A stretch of DNA of 58,406 nucleotides from an uncultured Ruminococcus sp. (GTDB taxonomy: Bacteria > Bacillota > Clostridia > Oscillospirales > Acutalibacteraceae): NCBI GenBank assembly GCA_902776375.1, contig CACYPV010000020.1:1-58406 (forward strand), written 5' to 3'. The stretch's first letter is position 1. Each line of letters opens with the position of its first letter. Of this stretch, positions 25,451-34,520 are shown in pieces. The translations under genes were made by a program, and so were the position numbers. A model generated the notes under the pieces. The model searched no databases and was not told the DNA's origin. It saw nothing but the letters and a program-made list of their open reading frames with translations.

Positions 25451-25747
25451 GGCAAAGTCGGCTATGATACATACGCGTATCATTTTGCAAAAGAAAACGG
25501 GTATTCTTATGAATTGCTCGATGGGGTAATGCGCGGCGATACAAACGGCGACGGGTATATCAATATTATTGATGTTACCGAAATACAACGTCATATGGCA
25601 GAAATTGCGCGTTTGGAAGGGATATACCTTTATGCGGCAGAAGTAAATCAAAATGATACATTGGATATTTCAGACGCAACTACCTTGCAAAGGTATCTTG
25701 CAGAATATGAGTTTCCAAACCATATCGGCGAAATAACAACTCAATAA
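25451..25747 (+). pseudogene. Remnant of a dockerin-bearing surface protein
   Basis: The frame opens right after a TAG at 25448 and has no credible start (TTG 25514 at best, without a ribosome binding site). It encodes GYDTYAYHFAKENGYSYELLDG, like the end of a leucine-rich-repeat (BspA-type) surface protein. A type I dockerin follows (GDTNGDGYINIIDVTEIQRHM and a second, weaker loop AEVNQNDTLDISD). The second loop has lost the usual first Asp. This is probably the 3' stub of a gene whose 5' part was deleted, lying 10 bases after the LytTR gene. Confidence 0.75.
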
Positions 25748-25754
25748 AAATATA

Positions 25755-25786
25755 AGAGGACTGACGCTAATTTGCGTTAGTCCTCT
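25755..25786. terminator. Bidirectional terminator between converging genes
   Basis: AGAGGACT-ACGC pairs with GCGT-AGTCCTCT around a short loop. TTTAAA follows on one side and an A-rich run precedes it on the other. It separates the dockerin remnant from the CHAP gene. Confidence 0.8.
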
Positions 25787-25809
25787 TTAAACTATATCGT
25801 ATTTTTTAC

Positions 25810-27447
25810 TTATTGACCTGCGAACAGCACGTCGATATTGATGTATTCACAAAGTCCCGAACCAAATTCGTTCTTTTCACCGGGCACCCATTCGCTGCGG
25901 GCTACTCTGGTTTCAAACGAGCCGTTTGTCTCCCAAGAGAAGTTGCCCTCGATGGTGTGTACCTTCAATACATTGCCGTTTTCGTCGGTTTCAACGGATT
26001 CAATGTAACCGATATGGTCGCGTCCGCCGTCCTCAGGATACGGACCCGCCGCGGTGGTGAACAGGTCGCCGGGCTGCGGAATATAGTCGTTTTCATCGAC
26101 GACATGAAGAGCGCCAAGCTTTTTGGAGGCGATGGCGATGTCGCTTACGTACTTGGTAGCCTCGATCGGGTTGTTCAGACCAGCCTTTTCGGCGAACTGG
26201 TTGAGCGAGCACCAGCCGAAGATAGCGCACCACGGGAATTCCTCGGAAACGTTCAGGTCGGAATGAGCGTTTATGTACTGCACATAAGACGAGTTTCCGT
26301 TGCCTACCTGCTCTTGAAGGTGGCTGACCATTATAGAGCGTATCTCGGGTGTTACGGTTACGTTGGCGTCAGCGCGCATGTCGCCCGCCTGAACGTAAAC
26401 GCGGGTCTCGCCCTCTTGTATACCCTTAGCGATTCCGGTAGTTTGATCTATTTCAACGATCTCGGGATTCTCACTGTAGAATTCGCAGCCGCTCACCGAA
26501 GTGCCCTCGGGAACGCTGACTTCAAACTTGTATGTCGCGCCTATGCCAATAGATACCGACGCTTGCTTGAACGCGATAGAATCCGCGGGCGGAAGCACGC
26601 TTACCGTACATTCAGCCGTTATGCCGTTTAGCAGCTTACAGGTTATGACAGCCTCGCCGTTGCCTACAGCGGTGACAAGTCCGCCGTCCGCGGTAACGGT
26701 AGCAACCTTGCCGTCGCTTGATGAGAATTCTTTTACATAAGCCGCGGCGCCGTCATCAACTGTGCCGACGAGCTCGAAGGTATCGCCGATACCGAGCGAA
26801 AGCTCAGTTTCATTGAGCGTTAAGGAGGTCGCGGCGGGGCAGACGGTGACCTTGCAGGCGTCGGTCTGATCGCCCAGTGTGCAGATTATCTCGGCGTTTC
26901 CCGTCGTTTTGGGAATGATCTTACCGTCGGGAGTAACGGAAGCGACCTTTTCGTTGGACGATTTGAACACCGGTGTTGAACCTGGGTCGGATTCGGCAAT
27001 GAGCTGATAGTTTTCATTGACGCCCATCGTGATATCATGCGCATTCAGCTTTAAACTGCCGTCGCCTGAATTGTTGTTGGTCTGGACCGCCATGGGGTAG
27101 ACCTCGGCGAAGCGCATGCCGACAAGGGAATCGCACTCATAGTCGCAGGCAAAGCGCTGGATCTCGGTCACGTCCTCGATCGAAACATCTCCGTCGCCGG
27201 TGACGTTCATCAGCCGCTTGATATCGGCTGAGGGCTTGTCGCCTTTGTCGGACAGATAGTTTTGAACGAGAGAAGCGTCGGCGATATTGACAACGCCGTT
27301 TAGGTTGACGTCGCCTATCAATGTGTTTGGATCAATGGTCGATTTTTTGTTTGAGTTGTTTAGCACGTTGATAGTGATCACGGTCGCCGCGACTCCAACA
27401 ACAAGCACAACGGCAAGAACGATTGCGATAATCCGTTTTTTATTCAT
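25810..27447 (-). CDS. CHAP-domain cell-wall hydrolase with N-terminal dockerin and Big_2 domains
   Basis: This 545-residue protein has an N-terminal signal anchor (about 5-27). A type I dockerin lies immediately after it (about 44-106; GDVNLNGVVNIAD and VTGDGDVSIED). Three bacterial Ig-like (Big_2) domains follow (about 135-366), and a C-terminal CHAP amidase/endopeptidase domain has catalytic Cys407 (FPWCAIF) and His478 (GRDHIGYIE). It probably cleaves peptidoglycan or attached peptides at the cell surface. ATG 27447 is chosen because CAGGAGAG lies about 9 bases upstream; an upstream start would add ten residues. The dockerin between membrane anchor and repeats is an unusual order. It lies downstream of pheT in the same direction. 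Confidence 0.88.
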   Translation of the reverse strand: MNKKRIIAIVLAVVLVVGVAATVITINVLNNSNKKSTIDPNTLIGDVNLNGVVNIADASLVQNYLSDKGDKPSADIKRLMNVTGDGDVSIEDVTEIQRFACDYECDSLVGMRFAEVYPMAVQTNNNSGDGSLKLNAHDITMGVNENYQLIAESDPGSTPVFKSSNEKVASVTPDGKIIPKTTGNAEIICTLGDQTDACKVTVCPAATSLTLNETELSLGIGDTFELVGTVDDGAAAYVKEFSSSDGKVATVTADGGLVTAVGNGEAVITCKLLNGITAECTVSVLPPADSIAFKQASVSIGIGATYKFEVSVPEGTSVSGCEFYSENPEIVEIDQTTGIAKGIQEGETRVYVQAGDMRADANVTVTPEIRSIMVSHLQEQVGNGNSSYVQYINAHSDLNVSEEFPWCAIFGWCSLNQFAEKAGLNNPIEATKYVSDIAIASKKLGALHVVDENDYIPQPGDLFTTAAGPYPEDGGRDHIGYIESVETDENGNVLKVHTIEGNFSWETNGSFETRVARSEWVPGEKNEFGSGLCEYINIDVLFAGQ

Positions 27448-27513
27448 AGCATCACTCTCCTGTTTTACGAAAAACACATATCCATTTCTTTTTATATACT
27501 TCCAAATGATGTC

Positions 27514-29880
27514 TTATCTGAGGCAGACGCCTATTTTTCCGAGATTTGCCACGATGCTGTTCATTATTTCCTGAACTTCCTCGGAGGACAGCGTGCGCTC
27601 ATGCGAGGAAAACTCAAAGCGGATGGTCTCGCTGTGGAATACCTCGGTGTCATAGCTGTCTACGATCTTAGCCGATTTCAAAATGCCCTTGCCTTCGTCA
27701 GCCCAGCACTTAGCCATGTCGGCGAACAGCACGTTCGAGGGAACAACTACGCTGATGTCGTAATCCATCGGCGGGAACTTAGTCGGCTCGTCATAAACGA
27801 TGGGGGCGTTGTCTGTATCGGCGAATGCCTGCATGTCGATTTGAGCGAACACAATTGCCGCTTTCTTGTCGATCTTTTTGCCGATCGTGGGGTGTACGAT
27901 ACCGATCACGCCGATATCCTCTCCGTCAAGCTTAACTGCGTTGAGGTTGACGGGATGTTCGTAGCTGTGGGTGGGCTCAATTGCGGCGAAATCCGGAAGC
28001 TTGTGCTTTACATCGCTCGTGATGACCGCGAGGATGTCGCGCAGCTTGAAGTAGAGATCCTTGACTTCCTGAGTCTTGCTGTAAAGCGTGATGGCGAGCA
28101 TTTTCTTTTCAACGCAGAGGTTATCCCCGGTCATGCCGGTAACGACCCTGCCGATCTCAAAAATGCCGAACTCGGGGGAGTAGCCCACGTTTGTCTTTAC
28201 CTGGCAGAGCTGTGTCGGGATCATGCTGTTGCGGATGGTCTCGATGTTGGGGTTGGTGGCGTTGGCGAGCTTGATGTTGTCCTCGACCTCGATGCCGAGA
28301 TCCTTCAGCTCGTCGTAGTACGCCCATACGTACGAGTGCAGCTCGTGCAGGCTGTATCTCTTTACAAGAATATCCTTTATCTTTTCCTCGTTGCGCTTGA
28401 CCTCATCCATGCGGACAGGATAAAGCGGGGAACGGGTGGTGTGTATCTCAAAGTTGTCATAGCCGTAGATACGGGTGATCTCCTCGATGATGTCGGCGTT
28501 CATCGTAACGTCCTTGGTGGCGCGCCACGAGGGAACGACGACGTCGAAGGTATCGCCGTCGAGCTTTACCTTGAAGCCGAGGCTCTGCAAGGTCTTAACG
28601 ATCGTGTCGTTGTCGATCTCGATGCCGGTGTAGCGGTCGACAAACGACTTTGTGAAGCTCAGTTCAACGGTGTCATAGCGGAAGGCGTACTCGTCGGTGA
28701 GGGCGGATACGACCTTTACGCCGTTATCATATTTCTTTAAAAGATTTAAAAAGCGTGCAATCGCGGGAACGGTAAGCTCGGGATCGAGGCTCTTTTCGTA
28801 GCGCATTGAAGCGTCGGTGCGGTGCGCCAGCCTTACGGTCGACTTGCGGATAGAAGCCGCGTCAAAGGTAGCGGACTCAAGCGTGAGGGTCGTTGTGTCC
28901 TCGACTATCTCGGAATCCAAGCCGCCCATGATGCCTGCGATAGCGACAGGGATATCGCCGTTGCAGATCATCAGTGTGTTCTCGTCCACATTGCGGTCAA
29001 CGCCGTCGAGGGTCTTGAACACAAAGGGCTTGTCAAAGCGCTTTATGCGTATGGCGCCAACTTTGCGCGAATCGAAGGCGTGCATGGGCTGACCCATCTC
29101 GAGCATGAGGTAGTTGGTGAGGTCCGCAAGGAAGTTGATGGCGCGCATTCCGCAGTAGTACAGGCGGATACGCATGTTCACGGGGCTCACCGAGCGCGTG
29201 ATGTTCTCGACCTGCAAGCAGGAGTAGCGGTAGCACAGGGGATCCTCGATTTTTAGATCGACCTTCTGCATATCGTCGTAAACGCTGAGGTCTTCAACGT
29301 CAAGGGGCTTTAAGGGTCTGCCGGCGAGTGCCGCGAATTCGCGCGCGATACCGTAGTGACCCCACAGGTCGGGGCGGTTGGTGAGAGATTTGTTGTCGAC
29401 CTCAAAAACGATGTCGTCTATCTCGTAAATATCCTTTAAATCGGTGCCGTTGGGTACGTCGTCGGTGATCTCCATAATGCCGGAGTGATCGTCGCTGATG
29501 CCGATCTCGTGCTCGCTGCAGCACATGCCGCAGGACATATAGCCCGCGAGCGGTCTGGGCTCAATGGTGATCTCGCCGATTTTAGCGCCCACCTTAGCGA
29601 ACGCTGTTTTCATGCCGACGCGCACATTGGGAGCGCCGCATACTACGTCGGTAAGCTCGGCTTCGCCGGCGTCGACCTTCAAAAGGTGCAGCTTTTTGGA
29701 GTTGGGATGATCCTCAACCGATTTGATCTCGGCGACTACAATGCCGCTTACGTCGCTGCCCTTGAAGAAAATATCGTTTTCCACCTCGGCGGTGGACAGT
29801 GAAAATTTGTGTATCAAATCCAACTTGTCAAGACCCGACAGGTCAACAAAGTCAGAGATCCAGTTCATCGATAAAAACAT
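27514..29880 (-). CDS. pheT: Phenylalanyl-tRNA synthetase beta subunit
   Basis: PheT forms the alpha2-beta2 enzyme that charges tRNA-Phe. The 788-residue product has the expected order: EMAP-like tRNA-binding domain (about 40-150), B3/B4 editing domain (about 205-375), B5 domain (about 400-470), core domain and C-terminal FDX-ACB anticodon-binding domain (about 695-788). It starts 16 bases after pheS and shares its T-box control. The length is normal for the family. Confidence 0.97.
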   Translation of the reverse strand: MFLSMNWISDFVDLSGLDKLDLIHKFSLSTAEVENDIFFKGSDVSGIVVAEIKSVEDHPNSKKLHLLKVDAGEAELTDVVCGAPNVRVGMKTAFAKVGAKIGEITIEPRPLAGYMSCGMCCSEHEIGISDDHSGIMEITDDVPNGTDLKDIYEIDDIVFEVDNKSLTNRPDLWGHYGIAREFAALAGRPLKPLDVEDLSVYDDMQKVDLKIEDPLCYRYSCLQVENITRSVSPVNMRIRLYYCGMRAINFLADLTNYLMLEMGQPMHAFDSRKVGAIRIKRFDKPFVFKTLDGVDRNVDENTLMICNGDIPVAIAGIMGGLDSEIVEDTTTLTLESATFDAASIRKSTVRLAHRTDASMRYEKSLDPELTVPAIARFLNLLKKYDNGVKVVSALTDEYAFRYDTVELSFTKSFVDRYTGIEIDNDTIVKTLQSLGFKVKLDGDTFDVVVPSWRATKDVTMNADIIEEITRIYGYDNFEIHTTRSPLYPVRMDEVKRNEEKIKDILVKRYSLHELHSYVWAYYDELKDLGIEVEDNIKLANATNPNIETIRNSMIPTQLCQVKTNVGYSPEFGIFEIGRVVTGMTGDNLCVEKKMLAITLYSKTQEVKDLYFKLRDILAVITSDVKHKLPDFAAIEPTHSYEHPVNLNAVKLDGEDIGVIGIVHPTIGKKIDKKAAIVFAQIDMQAFADTDNAPIVYDEPTKFPPMDYDISVVVPSNVLFADMAKCWADEGKGILKSAKIVDSYDTEVFHSETIRFEFSSHERTLSSEEVQEIMNSIVANLGKIGVCLR

Positions 29881-29896
29881 AGCGCGGTCTCCTCTC

Positions 29897-30946
29897 TTAT
29901 TCGTCGTCCGTAAACTGCGCCAGCGCCTTCAGGCTGCCGCTGTTGAGGTCGCGGATGTCCTTGATTTTGTACTCCATCATCGCAAGGCGGGTAAGTCCCA
30001 GACCGAACGCGAAGCCCGTGTATTCGTCGGGGTCGATGCCGCCCTCGCGCAGAACGTTGGGGTGGATCATGCCGCAGGGGCAAAGCTCCAGCCAGCCGCT
30101 GTGCTTGCATGAGGAGCAGCCTTCGCCGCCGCAGATAAGGCAGTTGATGTCAAGCTCGAAGCCGGGTTCAACGAAGGGGAAGAAGCCCGGGCGCAGTCTG
30201 ACCTTTACGTCTCTTTTGAACACCTCGGAAAGCATGGTCTTCATAAAGAAGATAAGGTTCGAAATGGAAATGTCCTTGTCGACCATCATGCCTTCCATCT
30301 GGAAGAAGGTGTTTTCGTGGCTGGCGTCGGTAGCCTCGTTGCGGAAGCAGCGGCCGGGGAAGATAGCCTTTATCGGCACGCCGTTGTTTTTAAGGTTGTC
30401 GCCGTATTTTCTGAGGATGGCGTTCTGAGCCGCGGAGGTCTGAGATTTAAGAAGCTGACCGTTCGTCAGGTAATAGGTGTCCTGCATGTCGCGCGCGGGG
30501 TGGTGCTTGGGGATGTTTACCGATTCAAAGCACTCGTAGTCGGTGACCACCTCGGGGTAATCCTCAACGGTAAAGCCCATCGACTTGAAAATAGCCTCGC
30601 ACTGACGCTGTACAAGCGTGATGGGGTGATAAGAGCCGCGTTCAAGGTTTGCGGGAGCGGTGATATCAAACTTGGGCATAGCGGCGATCTCGCGCTCTAC
30701 CTCAGCCCTTCTCAGATTCTCGATCTTTTCATCGATGCGCTTGGCGGCGGATTCCTTAAGCTTGTTCACCTTGGCGCCGAAGGTTTTCTTCTCTTCATTG
30801 CTGAGATCCTTCATGCCCTTCAAAAGCGCGGTGATCCTGCCCTTCTTGCCCAAAAAATCCACGCGAACCTTGTCAATCGAAATAAGGTCGGTGGTTTGAG
30901 ACAGCTTTTGTTCAAGTTCTTCTCTCAATTCACTGATTCTATCCAT
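29897..30946 (-). CDS. pheS: Phenylalanyl-tRNA synthetase alpha subunit
   Basis: This is the 349-residue catalytic subunit. An N-terminal coiled coil (1-85) precedes the class II core with motif 2 (GRCFRNEATDASHENTFFQ) and motif 3 (GFAFGLGLTRLAMM). The Phe-pocket segment PGFFPFVEPG is present. CGGAGG lies before ATG 30946. The stretch CLICGGEGCSSCKHSGWLE holds four Cys residues. It is cotranscribed with pheT under a T-box leader. Confidence 0.97.
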   Translation of the reverse strand: MDRISELREELEQKLSQTTDLISIDKVRVDFLGKKGRITALLKGMKDLSNEEKKTFGAKVNKLKESAAKRIDEKIENLRRAEVEREIAAMPKFDITAPANLERGSYHPITLVQRQCEAIFKSMGFTVEDYPEVVTDYECFESVNIPKHHPARDMQDTYYLTNGQLLKSQTSAAQNAILRKYGDNLKNNGVPIKAIFPGRCFRNEATDASHENTFFQMEGMMVDKDISISNLIFFMKTMLSEVFKRDVKVRLRPGFFPFVEPGFELDINCLICGGEGCSSCKHSGWLELCPCGMIHPNVLREGGIDPDEYTGFAFGLGLTRLAMMEYKIKDIRDLNSGSLKALAQFTDDE

Positions 30947-30978
30947 AATTACCTCCGAGTGTAATGATTATCAATTTT

Positions 30979-31220
30979 AAAAAAGCCCCGCGCCAAATGA
31001 TGTGACGCAGGGACGGAATTGATCCGCGGTACCACCCTGATTCTTATCCATAGGATAAGCTCTCGGTGCATATAACGGTGCTCACCGTCGCTTCCTACTG
31101 CGGGTTCAAAAGCGCCACTCGGGAGTGAACTTCACATAAGCCGGCAGTAACGCGTTTTCAGCCGCGGCGCGTCTCTCTGTAAGGGCGGTTTTATGCTACT
31201 CTCTCCGTCGCTGTGTTATC
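30979..31220 (-). promoter_or_regulatory. T-box leader (tRNA-Phe-sensing riboswitch) of pheST
   Basis: On the - strand the T-box core AGGGTGGTACCGCG is at 31040-31027. A terminator follows (arms 31012-31004 and 30994-30985, then a U-run). The stem I features AGTA (S-turn) and AGAGAG are present. The likely specifier is TTC at 31139-31137 followed by A, matching Phe. Uncharged tRNA-Phe should favour the antiterminator and read-through into pheS. Confidence 0.93.
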
Positions 31221-31226
31221 TTTAAT

Positions 31227-31255
31227 ATAATAGCACGTATCCGCCTTTTTTGCAA
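31227..31255 (-). promoter_or_regulatory. Promoter of the pheST T-box transcript
   Basis: On the - strand, TTGCAA (31255-31250) and TATTAT (31232-31227) are 17 bases apart, just before the T-box stem I. Confidence 0.65.
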
Positions 31256-31372
31256 TAAACATTTTGGAGATATTAGTCGATACTTGTACCGATTAATTAT
31301 TGATTTTGCTTATATACTGCCGTTTCCGGGATTTCCGCCGCGCCCTAAGATGCCTTACTCGAAATAAAACAC

Positions 31373-31401
31373 TTGATTTTTCCGTCGGTTTGGTATAAAA
31401 T
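31373..31401 (+). promoter_or_regulatory. Promoter of ilvA-ridA
   Basis: TTGATT (31373-31378) and TAAAAT (31396-31401) are 17 bases apart, about 34 bases before ilvA. Confidence 0.55.
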
Positions 31402-31434
31402 AGTGGGGTATGAATTTTTAAAGAAGGTATAAAC

Positions 31435-32628
31435 ATGGTCACACTTGATAAAATTTATCATGCTTCATATGTGCTCAAGGACGTTATCCGTCCCACTCAT
31501 CTTGTCAAGGCGCCGGGTATCACCGATAAATGCGAGGTGTATTTAAAACCCGAAAATTTACAGATAACAGGCTCCTTCAAGGTGCGCGGCTCCGGCTATA
31601 AGATTTCCCAGCTCAGCGAGGAGGAAAAGCAGCGCGGAGTTATCGCCTGCTCTGCCGGCAACCACGCTCAGGGCGTGGCTCTTGCAGCTACAAAGTACGG
31701 TATCAAATCGCTCATTTGCCTGCCCGACGGCGCGCCTATATCCAAGGTAGAGGCTACAAAGGGCTACGGCGCTGAGGTCTGCATGGTGCCGGGCGTTTAC
31801 GACGACGCTTACAACGAGGCGCTCAGGCTTCGCGACCAAAAGAACTATACGTTCATCCATCCCTTCGACGATGAAAACGTCATCGCGGGTCAGGGCACTA
31901 TCGGTTTGGAGATACTCAACGAGATGCCCGACGTCGACGCGGTAGTCGCGGCTATCGGCGGCGGCGGACTGCTCTCAGGCGTTGCGCTCGCCATAAAGAA
32001 CCTCAACCCCAACATCAAGGTGTACGGCGTTCAGGCTGAGGGAGCCCCCTCGATGCTCGAGAGCATCAAGAAGGGCGAGCCCGTAAGGCTTGACAGGGTT
32101 TCCACCATCGCCGACGGCATCCAGGTAAAGGAGCCGGGCGAGCACACCTTTAAGTATATTCAGGAATATGTCGACGACATCGTTACCGTTTCCGACGACG
32201 AGATCTGCTCGGCGATCCTCGCGCTTATCGAGCATCAGAAGATGGTTTCCGAGGGCGCGGGCGCGGCGCCGCTTGCGGCTGTAATGTTCGGCAAGCTGCC
32301 TGTTGAGGGCAAAAAGGTTGTCTGCATCGTATCGGGCGGCAACATCGACGTTACTATCCTCAACCGCGTTATCAAGCGCGGACTCATCCGCTCAGGCAGA
32401 CAGCAGACGCTGTGCATCGAGCTTCAGGATAAGCCCGGTCAGCTTGTCGCCGTGTCTAAGATAATCGCCGACCTCGGCGCGAACGTTATCTCCGTGCACC
32501 ACGAGAGGGCGGGCGAGGGCACCGACGTTACCGCGGCGTACCTGAGGATAGTTATAGAGACCCGCAACTTCGACCACGTTCAGCAGATCTCGGATTCGCT
32601 GACGGCAGCGGGCTTTAAATTGGTATAA
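31435..32628 (+). CDS. ilvA: Threonine ammonia-lyase with ACT domain
   Basis: This PLP enzyme converts threonine to 2-oxobutyrate and ammonia by way of reactive enamine/imine intermediates, usually to feed isoleucine synthesis. The 397-residue product has the PLP lysine in GSFKVRG (Lys49), the phosphate-binding GGGGLLSG near 177-184 and a single C-terminal ACT domain (about 325-397). The short ACT-bearing form is common in Firmicutes and may be either biosynthetic or catabolic; the symbol ilvA is chosen without proof of that. AGAAGG precedes ATG 31435. RidA follows 50 bases later. Confidence 0.93.
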   Translation: MVTLDKIYHASYVLKDVIRPTHLVKAPGITDKCEVYLKPENLQITGSFKVRGSGYKISQLSEEEKQRGVIACSAGNHAQGVALAATKYGIKSLICLPDGAPISKVEATKGYGAEVCMVPGVYDDAYNEALRLRDQKNYTFIHPFDDENVIAGQGTIGLEILNEMPDVDAVVAAIGGGGLLSGVALAIKNLNPNIKVYGVQAEGAPSMLESIKKGEPVRLDRVSTIADGIQVKEPGEHTFKYIQEYVDDIVTVSDDEICSAILALIEHQKMVSEGAGAAPLAAVMFGKLPVEGKKVVCIVSGGNIDVTILNRVIKRGLIRSGRQQTLCIELQDKPGQLVAVSKIIADLGANVISVHHERAGEGTDVTAAYLRIVIETRNFDHVQQISDSLTAAGFKLV

Positions 32629-32678
32629 CGCAATGCCGCACCGTGCGGTATTGTCTAAATATTGGAGGTAAAAGGTAT

Positions 32679-33050
32679 ATGGAAAAGATTTACACGAAAA
32701 ACGCTCCCGACGCGATAGGCCCCTATTCGCAGGCGATTAAGGTTGACGGCTTTGTATTCACCTCAGGTCAAATCGCGATAAACCCCGCTACGGGAGATGT
32801 TGAGGCGACAACTATCGAGGCGCAGACCGAGCAGATCTGCGAAAACCTCAAAAACATTCTTGAGGCTGCGGACACCTCGCTTGACAAGACTGTCAAGACA
32901 GTGTGCTTCCTCGCTGATATGAACGACTTTGCGGCGTTCAACGCGGTTTACGGAAAGTACTTCACTTCAAAGCCCGCGCGCTCCTGCGTAGCGGTAAAGA
33001 CTCTGCCGAAGAACGTTTTGGCTGAGGTAGAGGTAATTGCTCGCATCTAA
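32679..33050 (+). CDS. ridA: RidA family enamine/imine deaminase
   Basis: RidA hydrolyses the 2-aminoacrylate and 2-aminocrotonate released by PLP lyases such as the threonine ammonia-lyase encoded just upstream. The 123-residue product has the family's GPYSQAI start, VFTSGQIAINP and the C-terminal RSCVAVKTLPKNVLAEVEVIA, including the key Arg. ATG 32679 has GGAGG about 12 bases upstream. A small hairpin (ATGCCGC/GCGGTAT) lies between the two genes. Confidence 0.96.
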   Translation: MEKIYTKNAPDAIGPYSQAIKVDGFVFTSGQIAINPATGDVEATTIEAQTEQICENLKNILEAADTSLDKTVKTVCFLADMNDFAAFNAVYGKYFTSKPARSCVAVKTLPKNVLAEVEVIARI

Positions 33051-33070
33051 ATTCTTTATTGGAAATAAAA

Positions 33071-33110
33071 CGGACGGAGAACTGGTTTGCAGCGCTCCGT
33101 CCGCTTTTTT
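33071..33110 (+). terminator. Terminator of ilvA-ridA
   Basis: CGGACGGAG at 33071-33079 pairs perfectly with CTCCGTCCG at 33095-33103, followed by CTTTTTT. Confidence 0.88.
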
Positions 33111-33119
33111 GTCATTTAG

Positions 33120-34349
33120 TTAAAAGCCCATCTGCGGCTGCATTCCGCCGCCAAAGCCGCCCATGTCTCCGCCGGGGCCGCCCATTCCGCCGCGGCCGCC
33201 GCCGCCTCCCATCATTTGGTTGGGGATGGAGTCGGTTTCCTGACCGTTTACTATCAGCGTGCCGCCGGTCTTTTCGGCTCTGCCGTCGTAGTCGCATGCC
33301 GACTGACCCGTGATGTCTATTGTGCCTCCGGTGATGTAAAGGTCGCCGTTTGAGTCGAGTCCGTCTGTGTCGCCCTGACCCATATTTATCTTGATGTTGC
33401 CGCCGTTTATGGTGATACATACGCTCTGCGCGGTAGATTTGGTCGTGGCGTTTATTCCGTCGTCGCTTGCTGATATGGTGATCTCGCCGTTGTTGATGGT
33501 GACGTTAGTCGCTTCAATGCCCTCAGAGCCGGTTATGTTGAAGGTGCCGCCGTCGATTACAACAGTGGTGGTGCCTTGTATGCCGTCGCTCGCCGCGTTT
33601 ATGTTGAAGGCGCCGCCGCTGATATATATGCTGCCCTGCGTGTCGTCCTCGTCATTTTCGGCATGCAGACCGTCCTTTTGCGAGTTGATAGTGACAGTAC
33701 CGCCTGCCGCCGAGATCTCGTCGTTAGCCTCTATCGCGTCGCCGGCAGACTCTATGCTGATCGTGCCGCCGGTTATCTTAACGTCGTCCTTGCCGGATAT
33801 TCCGTTGTCGGTCGAGGTTATGGTCATCGTGCCTTCGCCGTTGAACACGATATCGTCCTTGGCAAAGATGACCGCGTCGGTGTTTGTTTCGCCGTCGGCG
33901 GTGAAGGCGCCTGTAACTTTAAGATCGTTCTCAGAACCCTCTTTGGTTGTGACAAATACCTTGTCGGCGTTCTTCACGTAAACGCAGGGCGCGTCGGTGT
34001 TTGTGATATTCGCGCCGTCCAGCACAAGCTGAACCTTGTCGTCGTCGGCAGCCTCAACGATTACCGAGGCGTCCGATGCCGTGCCGCTTATCACGTACAC
34101 GCCGGCTTTGGTGATGGTGATATCGTTGCCGTCGCTGAGCGCAAGGCTCTCAGCCTCGGATGTGTCTGCGGTCTGCGCAAGATCGCGCTCGGTAAAGGTC
34201 GTGGTTTCTACCGATGTGTTTGATGCCGCGGTCGTCGAAGATTTTGATGCGCTCTGCGAGGACGCCGAGCTGTCCGAATTGCCGCTGCATGCGGTCAGCG
34301 CCGCCGATAACAGCGCGACCATTACGATTGCCGAAAGTTTTTTAAACAT
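33120..34349 (-). CDS. Lipoprotein of the Cthe_2159 beta-helix family
   Basis: This 409-residue lipoprotein has a lipobox LTAC with Cys21 and a Ser/Thr-rich spacer (22-60). A right-handed beta-helix of repeating GG-(T/N)-(I/F)-x-I turns follows (about 70-365; KITGGTISIESAGDAIEAND, ISGGAFNINAASDGI). The C-terminus is Gly/Met-rich (GGGGGRGGMGGPGG). This matches the Cthe_2159-type carbohydrate-binding domain, known to bind calcium and acidic polysaccharide. It is probably a surface glycan-binding protein. A good ribosome binding site (AAGGAGGAATAA) precedes ATG 34349. Confidence 0.88.
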   Translation of the reverse strand: MFKKLSAIVMVALLSAALTACSGNSDSSASSQSASKSSTTAASNTSVETTTFTERDLAQTADTSEAESLALSDGNDITITKAGVYVISGTASDASVIVEAADDDKVQLVLDGANITNTDAPCVYVKNADKVFVTTKEGSENDLKVTGAFTADGETNTDAVIFAKDDIVFNGEGTMTITSTDNGISGKDDVKITGGTISIESAGDAIEANDEISAAGGTVTINSQKDGLHAENDEDDTQGSIYISGGAFNINAASDGIQGTTTVVIDGGTFNITGSEGIEATNVTINNGEITISASDDGINATTKSTAQSVCITINGGNIKINMGQGDTDGLDSNGDLYITGGTIDITGQSACDYDGRAEKTGGTLIVNGQETDSIPNQMMGGGGGRGGMGGPGGDMGGFGGGMQPQMGF

Positions 34350-34454
34350 ATTTATTCCTCCTTAAAAACATAAGCTTTTTCTGCTGTGATCAAAGAATAA
34401 CACCGAAAGCTTAAAAGAAACTTAAATGATTTTTATTTTTTTAAAAAGTTGACA

Positions 34455-34504
34455 AATTAAAAGGTCGGAAAGAATAGCAGCCATCACTGCCGTTCTTTCC
34501 GACC
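34455..34504 (-). terminator. Terminator of the polysaccharide operon
   Basis: GGTCGGAAAGAA (34463-34474) pairs perfectly with TTCTTTCCGACC (34493-34504). TTTTAAT follows on the - strand. It ends the long operon just after the flippase gene. Confidence 0.85.
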
Positions 34505-34520
34505 GGTTTTGTATATCAAA

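Noticed and set aside
27601-28740. 379-residue open frame on the + strand
   Set aside because: It is a shadow of pheT, an unmistakable tRNA synthetase gene on the other strand.
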